A stretch of DNA of 64,000 nt from Oscillatoria sp. FACHB-1407 (GTDB lineage Bacteria; Cyanobacteriota; Cyanobacteriia; Elainellales; Elainellaceae), in assembly GCF_014697545.1 (NCBI RefSeq), contig NZ_JACJSA010000013.1:1-64000 (forward strand), written 5' to 3'. Shown one piece after another: positions 1-11,000 of this stretch (position 1 is its first letter; every line of letters begins with the position of its first letter). A program made the translations under genes and the position numbers. The notes under the pieces are model-generated. The model did not search any database. It worked only from the letters and a program-made list of their open reading frames with translations, and was not told where the DNA came from.

Positions 1-29
1 AAGTTTACGATATATTTCTTCTGGCTCAT
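1..29 (-). CDS. Start of a third gene in the recombinase operon (partial)
   Basis: Reading leftward after the TnpB-like recombinase, a GGAGGG ribosome binding site (complement of 33-38) precedes an ATG at 29-27, and the frame stays open to the window edge, giving MSQKKYIVN. In Tn554-type elements a small tnpC follows tnpA and tnpB, so this may be a TnpC counterpart; nine residues are too few to say. The gene lies 42 nt beyond the preceding stop codon, consistent with one transcript. Confidence 0.45.
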
Positions 30-71
30 ACACCCTCCAGTCTTTGAGTCAGTTTATCAGTACCCGCTAAA

Positions 72-1865
72 CTAGGCAAAGTTCCTTTGGTGGACTACTA
101 GTTGTAGAAGTCGAGCTAAAGTGTTTGCGTCCAGAACGATTATGGAATTGGAACATGTGAAACAGCCAAGCCATGCTGAACATACTTTTCCTTTAGGCTG
201 CTCTGGTTGTGGAGAATCTAGAGGATCCTTGCAAATGAATCCGGTGGTAGTAACATGCTGCCCAGAAGCTATTAATTCGACCTGTTCTGGTGACAAATCT
301 TTTATATCTTTTGATACTACTCTGGGATCAAGACTGCCTTTCGATCTGATCCAATTAACATATTCACCTTGTAAAGTGGCGATGCGTTCTGAATTGCGTT
401 GCCGTATACCATCTGATGTATAAAAGTCTTGAGTAGTTTGCACATGTTCGTGATTTAAAGCAGTTTTACGGGCGTAGATATCACCATGTGTCAGTTCGTC
501 AACGCGATCAGAACCAGTTACGCGCAATTGACTTGGATTGATCTTGGGTAGATTATGTTTATGAAAAAAATCGCTTAGAGCATTTGAGAGAGTGCCACAG
601 CTAGAGCCATTCTCAAATGAATTTGCTTCTCCTGTACGAGTGTAATAAATGAATAGCCTTTTCTTCTGTTCAGCAGTTTTAACTGCATCTACAAGCACTT
701 CAGTCATCGCTAGAACTCGTTCGACAATAACTAGCACCGAGTCATTTCGTCTGCTACGAGCAGAATAACTGCGCTTATTGTATTGATTCGCTCGTGGTTT
801 GTACCACTTAAGAATTTTCCGGTTAGGGAATATGGGATGATCATAGATGCAATTCCGCCCCATAAGAAGAATTGAGTCAATATTGCCAAATGTGCGTGAT
901 GTAATGAAAAGAATGAAAGGAACGAGTCGTCTAACTGTAGGACAAAGATAACGATTAATTTTTTCTGCTCCTCCATGCTGCCTTACAATTGCTCTAAAAA
1001 GCTTGTAATCGTTATGTTTCAAATTATGCTCTAAAGAAGGAGTCAGTCCGTTGTAGTAACGCTTGATGTAAGCAAGACAGTCTGCTAAATCATCTAAATT
1101 AGCTACTTGTTCCTTGGATGGTAGTTGAGGCAGCGCCTGTTCAATTAACTTCAGACCGTGTTCAAACTCGCCCCAAATTTCATCGATTTCTTCTAGACAT
1201 GCCCGTTCTAGCAACTGTTGAGTAGACTTGGGCAGGACTGATTTTGCAATTGTTCGCCTTGCACGACCGGGCCAGGGATTGTAAGGTATCTCACAATCTG
1301 ATGCCATCTTTGCAGAACGGTTCTGTTTCAACCATGTTATTACGCCTCTTACTGGAGTAAGGCGATTTGATTTAGTATTATCAGAAGAAGGATGTCCTTT
1401 GTTTTTCCCTAGGCTACACTTACGGTTATTCAGCCATTCAACAAAAGCATTCAAAAGCGATGTTGTAATTTGCTTAAGGCTGGCGATAGGGGCTAGTTCT
1501 GAATTTGCCCGCTCGAAATCATCAATGAAATTGAAGAAATGCTTTAATCCCTTTATTATATTTTGCCTTGTGTTTTGTCTTTGTTGAATTCCACAAGCAT
1601 AGAAAGCCTCAGCAAAACCAATGGCGATTTCACCCCTGTGTAGGTATTTAGTGAAATCAAAGGTTGAGATAGTATCTTGGTTTGTAAATGTTATTATTAA
1701 GAGTATGCCAGACTCAGATTTGTACAGCATCACACCAGCTTGCATCATTTGATCTGAGCTAGATTCTGAATTTGAGTTATCAACGACTACTGTTTCCAAC
1801 CCTATTTCAAGGGTTGTTAAAGGCACCATACCGCTACTACGATCGATCTTCTGTTTCCTAGCCAT
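72..1865 (-). CDS. Tyrosine recombinase, large TnpB-like type
   Basis: About 597 residues from the ATG at 1865, which overlaps the stop of the upstream recombinase by 8 nt (ATGGCTAG) and so suggests coupling. A TTG at 1892 could add nine residues. The C-terminal third carries the probable catalytic region: an Arg-rich segment (LRVTGSDRV), then TTQDFYTS with the candidate nucleophilic Tyr. The last 60 residues hold a Cys-rich segment (CSAWLGCFTCSN) that probably binds zinc. Size and position after a 395-aa recombinase match TnpB following TnpA in Tn554-type elements. It would act with its partners in strand exchange for a mobile element. The family call is from motifs and layout and no alignment was run. 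Confidence 0.75.
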   Translation of the reverse strand: MARKQKIDRSSGMVPLTTLEIGLETVVVDNSNSESSSDQMMQAGVMLYKSESGILLIITFTNQDTISTFDFTKYLHRGEIAIGFAEAFYACGIQQRQNTRQNIIKGLKHFFNFIDDFERANSELAPIASLKQITTSLLNAFVEWLNNRKCSLGKNKGHPSSDNTKSNRLTPVRGVITWLKQNRSAKMASDCEIPYNPWPGRARRTIAKSVLPKSTQQLLERACLEEIDEIWGEFEHGLKLIEQALPQLPSKEQVANLDDLADCLAYIKRYYNGLTPSLEHNLKHNDYKLFRAIVRQHGGAEKINRYLCPTVRRLVPFILFITSRTFGNIDSILLMGRNCIYDHPIFPNRKILKWYKPRANQYNKRSYSARSRRNDSVLVIVERVLAMTEVLVDAVKTAEQKKRLFIYYTRTGEANSFENGSSCGTLSNALSDFFHKHNLPKINPSQLRVTGSDRVDELTHGDIYARKTALNHEHVQTTQDFYTSDGIRQRNSERIATLQGEYVNWIRSKGSLDPRVVSKDIKDLSPEQVELIASGQHVTTTGFICKDPLDSPQPEQPKGKVCSAWLGCFTCSNSIIVLDANTLARLLQLVVHQRNFA

Positions 1866-3045
1866 AAAGAATCTCGTTGTAGTAATCTTCAATAGCGTCT
1901 GAAATTGCTGCCTCGTCTACCTCAACTGCCTTCAGATACGTTCTCAAAGTAACGCCGAGGTCAGCATGCCCAAGCAGAATCTGTATAGTTTTCCAAGGCG
2001 CTGGATCACTACGCTTCAAGATTTTGTAGAGATTGATTGCATAGGTGTGACGTAAACCGTGAAAATCAGCGTTGGGAACTCCTGCCGCTTCTGCTGCATC
2101 TGCAAAAATTCGAGTAATGCGTTCTCTGGTAATTGGAGAACCATCTTGAGTCAGGAATAACGCATCTGGTTCTTCGTATGTGAAACCACTCTGTCTAGCT
2201 TTTCTTCTCGCTTTAGCAACAGTCTTCGCTCGCTCAAGCTTAATGTACCAATTGATCCGGGATATAAACTCCTGTGGCAAATAAACGTCTCTTGGGTTTC
2301 CGCCCTTGGTGATCTTTAAACCAATTTGCCGAAATGGCTCATTACTAACACCTGATTCAGGAATTTGGCTCACACTAAGATTTGCGATTTCTATTCGGCG
2401 CATACCTGATAACAGAGACGCTTCCGCTACTATTCGATCTCTGCTTGGTCGTGGATCGCTTGAATCTCTTATTTTCGCTGGTCCTAACTTTTGAAGAATA
2501 CGCTGCAACTCAGGGATTGGAATAGCTCGGATATCAGGCTTAGGACTTTTTAATAGAAGAGTATTAACTTCCCTGAGACCTGAGTTGCGGTTTAAATGGG
2601 TTAGGGCAGCTGAATCGTGGCTACGTGGAACACGTAAGTTCTCATAGGAAAACGGAAGCTCGTCAATGAGTTTTGCTTTATGTGCCCAACTGTAATACCG
2701 ACAAATTGTGCCCAAGCGCCCATTTATTGTGTTTCGCTTGTACGAACGACCTGTATGGGGGCTGGCAATTGTTAACATTCGATTGCGATACATCGCAAGC
2801 TCATGCTCTGTAATGTCCTGCCACTCCCAGCCCATGTCCTCGCAGGTTTGAAACCAGTCGTAAAGCGCCTCAGCGTAAGTTTTCTGGGTATCCAGACTCT
2901 CAACCCGCCCACTGATCACACAAGTTTTATAGAGAAATAAATTTGCAGGTTCAAATAAACGCATGTCGTTTGCAACCAGAAACCTGAATCCTTCTGGCAA
3001 GCCCTCAGCTTCTGCTTTATCTGTAGCTTTAATAAGCTGAACCAC
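1858..3045 (-). CDS. Tyrosine recombinase, TnpA-like
   Basis: A 395-aa phage-integrase-family site-specific recombinase. The N-terminal ~150 residues look like a SAM-like core-binding domain. The catalytic domain shows Arg in LLSGMRRIEIANL, the HGLRHTYA box (HxxR), LLGHADLGVTLRTYLKAV with the GH and the nucleophilic Tyr near the end. It starts with GTG at 3045, preceded by GGAGAG at good spacing. It is the first gene of a minus-strand unit that continues into the larger recombinase and a third gene. Two recombinases in tandem on one transcript are typical of Tn554-like or RIT-like elements. No cargo boundary is visible on the left because the window ends. Confidence 0.9.
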   Translation of the reverse strand: MVQLIKATDKAEAEGLPEGFRFLVANDMRLFEPANLFLYKTCVISGRVESLDTQKTYAEALYDWFQTCEDMGWEWQDITEHELAMYRNRMLTIASPHTGRSYKRNTINGRLGTICRYYSWAHKAKLIDELPFSYENLRVPRSHDSAALTHLNRNSGLREVNTLLLKSPKPDIRAIPIPELQRILQKLGPAKIRDSSDPRPSRDRIVAEASLLSGMRRIEIANLSVSQIPESGVSNEPFRQIGLKITKGGNPRDVYLPQEFISRINWYIKLERAKTVAKARRKARQSGFTYEEPDALFLTQDGSPITRERITRIFADAAEAAGVPNADFHGLRHTYAINLYKILKRSDPAPWKTIQILLGHADLGVTLRTYLKAVEVDEAAISDAIEDYYNEILYG

Positions 3046-3218
3046 GCAAGGCTCTCCTAACCAAGGCTAATAAAGGATTTTGGATGTTTACCTTCGGAAT
3101 AGATTGACTGGTAGTCCCCCCGCCAGGTAATACAATCTCTCTAATAATATAAGAGAAATTAAAAAATGTCAAAAATAGCTTGAATTCCCTGGAGTGTCAA
3201 AAAAGCAGGGCTTACTCT

Positions 3219-3260
3219 AGTTGTAGTTACAAGGAATTATTACCCCTTGCAACTACAACT
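3219..3260. repeat. 16-bp inverted repeat before the plus-strand recombinase
   Basis: Arms 3219-3234 and 3245-3260 are complementary at 15 of 16 positions around a 10-nt loop, and end 6 nt before the ATG at 3267. In RNA this would form a strong hairpin directly at the start codon; in DNA it could be a recombinase or regulator binding site in the divergent intergenic region (3046-3266). Both readings are inference. Confidence 0.7.
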
Positions 3261-3266
3261 TGTAAA

Positions 3267-5045
3267 ATGCAGCAGCAAGAGAATAAGCCTCGTTCGTTAT
3301 ACGAGGCTTTCGACCTCTATGCCATATTTCTTCGCGCTTCTGAGTCAGAAAAGAGGGCTAACGCCACGATCGCTCAGTTGCAGACTATGCTGCTGCGTTA
3401 CTTGCTACCAGGTTGGGGATTCCCAAAGCTCAAAGGAAGTAAAATTACAGATTTTGAAAAACAGGTTGGTCTGGATAATCTCAAAAGCATAGAGCTAAAG
3501 CGACTTCAAGAAGCCCCTGAAATTTTGCAACAACAGCTTAAACAATCAAATGTATCGGGGGGAAGCGAGCGTACTCAGCGTTATATACTCAATCGATTTT
3601 TAGCCTGGTGCGAGTCTCAGGAATGGTTAACATGGATTAGCTCTGAGCAAGCTGAGGTCAAACCTGCAAAACTATCTGGCTCTGACAAAAGTATCCGTAC
3701 TACTAATCGAAAAGCTTTAACAAAATACAGCCTGAGGGCAACTCAAAAATCTCAGATACCTAGCCATCTTCAGCAAGAACTGGACGAGTTTTACCAATTT
3801 AGAATTAGTCCTGCTACTGGTTTAGGAGATCTTCCTGTCAAACCAATTACAGCAAAAAACGATTTAACAAACATTCAACTCATATTAGGATGGTTGCATC
3901 ACTACAAGGCTGTTCCTCTTGAGGACCTAAGTTTGCAACAGCTTGTCCCATTTGTTCCGCTTAGATCCCAAGCTGATAAGAAGGGAAGAGAACAGATACA
4001 AGCTACCGTTGAATATACAATCCAACTAGTACGGGCATACATCGAGTGGTTGCAGGCTAGTAGTAGTTCGGGTGGAAGAGAGAGCCAAAGCTCTCGCACA
4101 GCAATTAATATTGTGCAAACTTGGATTGCGGTTGCTAAGTTCGTGTATCGATTTGAGATGGGCAATCTTCAGGGAAGTAGCTTCTCAGATATTCCGGTTG
4201 TGAAAGCGTTACGCCACGTAAGACGAACCCAAAGACTTATCGAGGAAAAACCTACTGTTACTACCAATGAGGAATTAAGCTGGGTTGAATTTCTTCAAAT
4301 GGTAGAGGTTCTCAGGGCTGAGTGTGAAGTAAGCCAGCCTTCTCGAACCTTGACGGCGATCGCTCAAAGTTATCAACGATTTTTAATCTTTGCGTTTCTT
4401 GCGTATCTGCCACCTCAACAACAAATTGTATATCGAGAACTACAATTCATACCCTTTCACGAAAACCAGGATAACTTCCAGCGAAAACAGCAAGAGAACA
4501 GTTGTCTGTATCAGGAGAATGAAACTTGGTGGATCAGTTTAGCTGTAAATAAACACAAAAGTAAGCGATTTGGAGGTTCAATAACTTTGAAAGTACCCAA
4601 TCTTACTTATCCAGGCGATCGCACGTTTTATGAATATCTTGAGGCATGGCTGATTGGGAATATTGCAAAGGAAAGTTTAAAGTCAATACCAGGGGGATTA
4701 CGCTCATCCTTTCATCCAAGCCACTCATGTGTTTTTACAAAACACAATGGACAGCCTTATCAGAATTCCACTGAGTTTAGAAATATCATAAAAAATGCTT
4801 CGCTCAGAATTACAGGAAAGGTTTTAACCCCTCACACAGTAAGAAGAATGTTTGTGAGTTATGTTTTGCAACAAGGATATTCTGAACCATTGATTGAGAG
4901 CTTAGCAGAACTGATGGGGTATAGCAGTGAGAGCCTGCGTAGGATATACGCTTGCCCAAGATTCGATAAAACAATAAAAAACGAGGTGTCTTCCCTTATC
5001 GAGGATTGGGTTCAAGCAAGCTTAAAGCCGACGAACAAAGAATAA
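3267..5045 (+). CDS. Tyrosine recombinase family protein, divergent third recombinase
   Basis: 592 residues from the ATG at 3267; the open frame extends upstream to a TTG at 3180 but that region is taken up by an inverted repeat, so I prefer the ATG. The C-terminus carries the recombinase signature TPHTVRRMFVSYVLQQGY, then LAELMGYSSESLRRIYACPRF, where the Tyr of RRIYACP is the expected nucleophile. The usual HxxR box reads HTVRR. The N-terminal 400 residues are long for a simple integrase and match no domain I know. It is divergent from the TnpA/TnpB-like pair. It may be part of the same element or a separate insertion. Confidence 0.75.
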   Translation: MQQQENKPRSLYEAFDLYAIFLRASESEKRANATIAQLQTMLLRYLLPGWGFPKLKGSKITDFEKQVGLDNLKSIELKRLQEAPEILQQQLKQSNVSGGSERTQRYILNRFLAWCESQEWLTWISSEQAEVKPAKLSGSDKSIRTTNRKALTKYSLRATQKSQIPSHLQQELDEFYQFRISPATGLGDLPVKPITAKNDLTNIQLILGWLHHYKAVPLEDLSLQQLVPFVPLRSQADKKGREQIQATVEYTIQLVRAYIEWLQASSSSGGRESQSSRTAINIVQTWIAVAKFVYRFEMGNLQGSSFSDIPVVKALRHVRRTQRLIEEKPTVTTNEELSWVEFLQMVEVLRAECEVSQPSRTLTAIAQSYQRFLIFAFLAYLPPQQQIVYRELQFIPFHENQDNFQRKQQENSCLYQENETWWISLAVNKHKSKRFGGSITLKVPNLTYPGDRTFYEYLEAWLIGNIAKESLKSIPGGLRSSFHPSHSCVFTKHNGQPYQNSTEFRNIIKNASLRITGKVLTPHTVRRMFVSYVLQQGYSEPLIESLAELMGYSSESLRRIYACPRFDKTIKNEVSSLIEDWVQASLKPTNKE

Positions 5046-5182
5046 GGCAATAATTAGGAACCGTACTCTAACTAGGACAGAATAATTGTGTTACAAAAAC
5101 AGGTCAAGTGCAGGATTTTGATAGACGATAAGGAACGGAATCGGGGAATTTCCAAGCAGCGAGTTGAGATTGAAAGAATAAA

Positions 5183-8014
5183 TTACTTGACTAGCAAAGC
5201 ATAATCACTGGCTTGCCGAGCCAAGTTGAGCATGATTGGATAAACCAAATTGTCGTTATAAGCCAGTGAATACGATCGCAGTTGATGCGCTAGAAATGCC
5301 CAATGACTTGGCTCATCATTAGGTTGAAGGTGCGCCATCGTAAGTTCAACTGCTTGAGGGCTAGACCAACTCGTTTCAGGGCGGTCTAATTTGCTGTAGC
5401 CGCCTCTAAGAGCAGGCATTGTAGACGCTTTTTGAGCAATGCTCAGGAAAACGCGATCGTTCGTACCGCTCCAAAATAAACCCTGCACCATTTCAGATGC
5501 TTTAGGAAACTCTTTTGTTTGATCAAAAATCGGAATTAAATCTTTTGCTTTGCTATGCATTCCATACCAGTCAGGAGTTTCCTCTCCTTCACGAATCCTG
5601 ACAATGCGTAATTTATCTGGTGTTTTCGGAGGTGCATCACCCATTTGAAGAGCATCTTTAATTAAATTTCTGTCTTGTAGCCAGGGTAGAGCCTGCCGGA
5701 AATTGCAGGCATCAAATGTAATGAGACTTTGGTTTCGACGAATTTCTTTGCTTTGTAAAACATTAGCAAGAAAATCTGTGACAGATTTCTGTAGTGCTTT
5801 CCGTTTTTCTGGGGCTGTTTCCGCTGCAATGGGCGTGATTCCTGATGCAATCTCTAATTGCCCAGTACTGTAGGGAAGCCAGATTGAGCCGTTCTGCATC
5901 GCTCCTGGATAAGTAATCCAGACTTGGTTTGAGTCAGAACGCAGCATAACTGCGATCGGTAACTGTAATCCTTTTCCGTTGATGGTGGTTTCTGAGGTGC
6001 GGTTTACAAGCCAAACGCCAACATAAACCAATGGGTCGGGAAGTGTGGCTCCTTTTAATACGATTTTGGGTGGTACAGCTTGAACTCCTAGCGCCCGCAG
6101 TACGTCTTGTACGGATGATGTGGCTCTGGAATTTAGTGTTTCCTTTGCCCGCGCGATCCCAATTTTGTCGCCCTCATTTTTCGGAACCCTTTCATGCTCC
6201 TGAGTAATGTATTGCAGCAGCCTCCCTTCAGATGCGAACGCTGCTCGGCAAATTCTATAGGGGTCAAGCCATGATTTTTCCCACTGGTCTTGCCCTGCGA
6301 TTTCTAAAATTGCACCTCTTTCAGAGATTTTTGGAACCTCTGGAAGTTCCCGAATTCTTTGAGAAATGTCTTCCTGCCGCCTTTTGAATGCTGCTAAGAT
6401 TTCACGTTCGTTTGGCTTCTTGTCTGATTTTAGGGCAAGAGCAGATGGAATCCCTCTGGCTTCAATTTTAAGTAGGGTGACAGTTAAATCCTCCTCCCGG
6501 AAATAGCAAGTGTCTACAACCACGCCATCGGGATAATTCTGACTCGTATCCGCCTCCAATAATTCCTGTCCCAAATTAAACCAAACTGCTTGGGTACAGG
6601 CATCTCGACTAGAGGTATTTTGATACCAAATCTCTAAAACTAAATGCTTGCCGACGCAGGCGACAATCCCCTCCCGCAAGCGTTTAGCCTCAATCAAGCG
6701 TTTATGGTACTTCTGCTTTCCAACTTTTTCTGCCCGCTTTTGATATGCGGCATCGTCTTCATCCTTTCGTCGTTTTGGTGGAGTCGCATCCCAAGAATTT
6801 TTGCTTGGTCTCGGCGACTGATAAGGCGTAGCAGAGGATTTGGCGATTTTAGGGACAGCGACACGGAGGTAATTAATCGGTGCCCAATCGTCCTGTAAAA
6901 GCTCAATAATTTGCTCGGTAATTTGCCGACAGTCTTCAGTAAACCAGCCTTTACCAACGCGGTGGGCTGGATAAATCCCGTCAGCGTGAGTCAGGGCAAT
7001 ATTGCGATCGCCTTTTAGATTAAGAGCTTTGACCGGATCAGCACAAATTTCGGCAGGTTTTAGGGACAGAGGATTAAACTGCTCTAGCAGGGGCAGCAAA
7101 TTACTATCCCAATGGTAGTCTCCTCGCCAGATGAGCGGTGCGACTTGAAAATAGCCAGTATTTTTGCCGGAATCGATCGCCTTGCCCCAAGCGAGTGGAT
7201 TGCGGAAATAAACCGACACAGCGTGATTTCCGACGATTTTTTTGACTTCACTGCTTACCCAACGCCGTACACTAATGTTGAATCTAGCTTCTGGCTCAGC
7301 CTGAAAAGGCACAGTTTCAACCTCAATAGTGATCGCCATTGAATAATAAAAATCAGCTTCTTGCTTGCCTAATGATGTTTTGAGGGGAGGAAACGAAATT
7401 AATTCCGCCTGCCCCTCCTTTGAGCTACAACGGTAGAATCTGATCCACTCGCCTTGTAGTTTAAATCGCAAACCAGGAGCCGTTAGTTGCGTTGCTAGGA
7501 AATCAGGCAAAAGGTTAAAAGTCAGCGAATCGAGCTTTGCTGTACCGTTTTCCCATTGTCCCCATTGGGCTGCATCTAAGATGACCTCGCCCGTCAATTT
7601 TTCCAGAGCATCCGGAGTAAATGCTGCGATCGCTCCATTTTTTAATTGTTCTTCTCGACAATCGCCTCGCAAGTTCTCGGATGGATATTCCACATTCAAC
7701 CAGTGCCGGAAAAATACCGAAAAATAAGGGGTTGAAATGGGAGCAGATGAAAAAATCCAGCCATCTGAATTTCTACCGCCCGTTAAGCCAAGTCCAGGCA
7801 GAATACTTGCGATATCTGGAATACAAGCCCGGACTGCATGAACTAAAGAAGTACTCGGAAGGTTAACCGTATTTTCTGTTCGATTATCACGAATCGCGCT
7901 GAGTGTCTTGAGATTGGCTACTGCATCTTTAGGAAATTTGAGGCAGGAGTAGGTCTGCTGCACCGCAGACGGATTTTTGAGGCGTAATGAAAGCAGCCGG
8001 ATTTCGTTGTACAT
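5183..8014 (-). CDS. pPIWI-RE family PIWI/Argonaute-like protein
   Basis: 943 aa, last gene of the three-gene pPIWI-RE module. The N-terminal half should hold the pPIWI_RE_X (MID-like) region. The C-terminal ~180 residues are the RNase H-like PIWI domain: ITFDACNFRQALPWLQ with a candidate metal-binding Asp near 768, LFWSGTNDRVFLSIAQ near 850, the conserved Arg in PALRGGYSK near 870, the Glu in AVELTMAH near 890 and HQLRSYSLAY near the end. The family is named for its conserved Arg and Glu. It is predicted to use a nucleic-acid guide against invading DNA or R-loops, with the helicase and nuclease genes upstream. A 3-nt gap separates it from the helicase gene. Recognition rests on the neighbours as much as on the sequence. 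Confidence 0.85.
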   Translation of the reverse strand: MYNEIRLLSLRLKNPSAVQQTYSCLKFPKDAVANLKTLSAIRDNRTENTVNLPSTSLVHAVRACIPDIASILPGLGLTGGRNSDGWIFSSAPISTPYFSVFFRHWLNVEYPSENLRGDCREEQLKNGAIAAFTPDALEKLTGEVILDAAQWGQWENGTAKLDSLTFNLLPDFLATQLTAPGLRFKLQGEWIRFYRCSSKEGQAELISFPPLKTSLGKQEADFYYSMAITIEVETVPFQAEPEARFNISVRRWVSSEVKKIVGNHAVSVYFRNPLAWGKAIDSGKNTGYFQVAPLIWRGDYHWDSNLLPLLEQFNPLSLKPAEICADPVKALNLKGDRNIALTHADGIYPAHRVGKGWFTEDCRQITEQIIELLQDDWAPINYLRVAVPKIAKSSATPYQSPRPSKNSWDATPPKRRKDEDDAAYQKRAEKVGKQKYHKRLIEAKRLREGIVACVGKHLVLEIWYQNTSSRDACTQAVWFNLGQELLEADTSQNYPDGVVVDTCYFREEDLTVTLLKIEARGIPSALALKSDKKPNEREILAAFKRRQEDISQRIRELPEVPKISERGAILEIAGQDQWEKSWLDPYRICRAAFASEGRLLQYITQEHERVPKNEGDKIGIARAKETLNSRATSSVQDVLRALGVQAVPPKIVLKGATLPDPLVYVGVWLVNRTSETTINGKGLQLPIAVMLRSDSNQVWITYPGAMQNGSIWLPYSTGQLEIASGITPIAAETAPEKRKALQKSVTDFLANVLQSKEIRRNQSLITFDACNFRQALPWLQDRNLIKDALQMGDAPPKTPDKLRIVRIREGEETPDWYGMHSKAKDLIPIFDQTKEFPKASEMVQGLFWSGTNDRVFLSIAQKASTMPALRGGYSKLDRPETSWSSPQAVELTMAHLQPNDEPSHWAFLAHQLRSYSLAYNDNLVYPIMLNLARQASDYALLVK

Positions 8015-8017
8015 AAA

Positions 8018-11000
8018 TCAGAGCCGTGAGGTATTTTTGAGGGCGAGGTAAAACGGTTCATAAAGGGCTTGAGCAATCTGGCGATCGCGCTTTGTCGCTT
8101 TTGAGGTAGGGTCAAAATAAAAGCTCAGACTCTGCGTGATTAATTCCAGTAATTGAACTGGATTTTCCTCAGTGAATTTTGCATCGCACCAATAGATCCA
8201 GGCAGGATTGCAGTTTCTCGTGGCTCTAGACATTGCCTGCCACTGTTGAATTGCTATATCCCAAGCCTGTTGAGCCAAAGCTTTAGGGCTTAACTGCCGC
8301 AGAATTATGGGCTGCCGCAGCAGAGAGAGCCATTCTGAAAATGCGCGATCGCTAAATTCCTGTCCGATGTTAACAACGGTGTCAGCGGATATTGTTTTGT
8401 AGTGATCCATTGCCCACCGACACATTAAATGCACGGGATGGCTGAAATCATCGGGCACTGGATGCGGAAAAACCAGCATAAAAATGGCACCAATGGCAGC
8501 ATTTCCCTGGCTATCAGTAATATTATGACCTCGCTCCATTGCAGATATGGGTGCGATTAAAATATCCCGATCTAAAAAAGTAGCAAACTGCTCAACCTGC
8601 CCTCTAGGCAATCGCAAAATTTTACCCAAATTACTCTGTCCAGAATCGTCCCGTACCAGAAGCACAGCACGATCTGCATATTGGCTTTCATTTACAACAT
8701 CTGCTGCCCATACTCCTTGTTCGTAGCTGGGGACATAAAGAACGATTTTTCGAGTGCCAATTAAATCAAAGGCATCCTCCAAATACTCATCCTCGATCAA
8801 CCGTCGAACAATCGTTTTCAGATTATTTTCCTTCTTAGCCCCAGTACCAGATACCGAAATTGCTGCACCTGTTCGCAGATCGCGCATCGGCAGAATCTTT
8901 GAGTGAATTTCTACTGGTGCATCCATTGCCTGAGAAACAAGGACACCTTCGATCGGAATATCAACATGGTAGGTCGGAGAATCAGGTGCCCAACTCGTGC
9001 CTGAAAGTAGCAAAGCGTGAGGTGCTGCAAGGTTGTCGGCTCGAAAAATATCCTTGAAGCCTGTAATCAACCATCTACCCAAGCCCATGCAACGGAAAAA
9101 CCGCAAGCTTCCCATTTCCTCATTCAGCATTTTGGTGTACTGGAAAGCTAATTGATTACCCATTGGAAATACAGGGAGAAGGGTACTGTAATCCAATGGC
9201 GGGGATTGGAACCATTTTGAGTCACCACCTAAATTCAAATCATCCTGAACATCAAACCAACGAGTAACGACCGTATTAAGCTTGTTCTGCAAAGTACAGA
9301 CCAGTAGCGCAAATTCTAATTTAATGGCTGCTTGCTGAATTCGAGCTTGACTGAGATGCGGAATTTGTTGCCGAATCCATTCCTGCAAATCGGTGTTAAC
9401 ATCGCGATCAAGTGCTTCGTTAGCTAGATCTCGTAACCACGGATCTGTCTGAAAATCAGAATTCAGAAAAGGCTGGAAGTGTTTTAGCATGAACTCGTCG
9501 GCTGCCTGCTCATCTTCAGTGAGGTCTTTGGCAATTCGATTGAAGATCATCCAGTCTGTAAAATACTCCCCCCGCTCCTGCCACTCGCTTAATTCCGGGT
9601 AGGCTAGACGATAAATACGATCCTTCGCAATATCTGCTTTTTGCAATGCCGCCCACCAGTCAGAAATCTTTTGATTTCGGAGTGGTTTACGTTCCTGACG
9701 ATCTAATTCTGCCTGTACAGTGCGGAAAAGCTGATCAAACCAGGCACTTCCGCCAGGGCGATAAAAAGTTTCATGGGGGCAGAATTGGGTGTCTAAGTTC
9801 TTCTGAACCTGATCCACCTCATCAATAATTACCAAGTCGCAGCATCGGTGAATTAATTCATAGTAAGTCAGGCTCTCTGAATTAATTTGAGCAGGAACTC
9901 GGCTATAGACTAAGCCACCAGGTGTCGTAATCCAAATTTGAGCGTCAACTAAAGCTATATCTTTGTGGTGGTAGGGACAGACTGAGTAGAGAGAGCAAGC
10001 GTGTTTTTCTTCAGCTTTACTGTTAAGGGGTTTGAGGAAACGACACGGCTGTTCTCCAGGAGCAAAAGGCACCTCCATTTCCTGAATGAGTGCAGATAGA
10101 GGACAGGTTGTACTTACCCAATCAAAAACTGGATTGCTGTAATGGTCTAATATTTCCTGGGGTGTTTGTCCTTTAGTCGCTTTGAGGAGCCGTTCTAGGT
10201 GATTTTCGCGGTTTGAGTTGCCTAAAATTGGTGCGACTGACAGCCCCAATGCTTGAAAAAAGTTGCAGAGATCAAAGACCTGCATTACATCCGCAACCAC
10301 AATCGCAATTCGCTTGCCACCTCTGGCTTGATGACAGGTTGATATTTTCATGAGGTTGGACTTTCCAACCCCTAGCTGACCACCAATGTGGGTCGGACCA
10401 TCAATTACCAAAACATCATTGACCTCCAAGTTATCACCCACATCAAAGGTCTTCAAGCGTAAACCAGCAAAGCGATTGACCCATTCGGGAGTCTTGCCAA
10501 TTTTTGTAAGCTGGTCGTCCATCCACTGTGCTGTTTCTGACAGTTCATACCAGGGTATTTGAATGGGGTTTCTGGATGGAGTGCCTGCTAAATTATGCGA
10601 TCGTGGCGGTGTCGCAACAAATTCTGCTGGCAAGTGAAGGGTTTGCCTGATTCCGCTCACCTCACACTCATAATCTCCTGCGGTTGCCCAGGTGATGGAA
10701 CGGTTAATAGATGGGATTTCAGCACTGAGCGTTTGCTCGTAAATTTCAAAACGGTCGAGGGCTTCCGAAAAATTCTGCCGCCTTTTATAGACGGTACAAT
10801 CAGGAGATAGATCGTAGCCTCGAACGGATTCTGGGAACGCCTGATAAGTTTTCAACAGTTCTTTCCAGCTATAGGGACGACGGTATCTTACTAGCAAATG
10901 TCTTGCAATAGCGATCGCCCGCTTTTGTGAGTCGGAAAGATTTTTGAAAATAGCATCATGGGGATACCCAGTGAGCAATACCCACACTCCAGTTGCAGGC

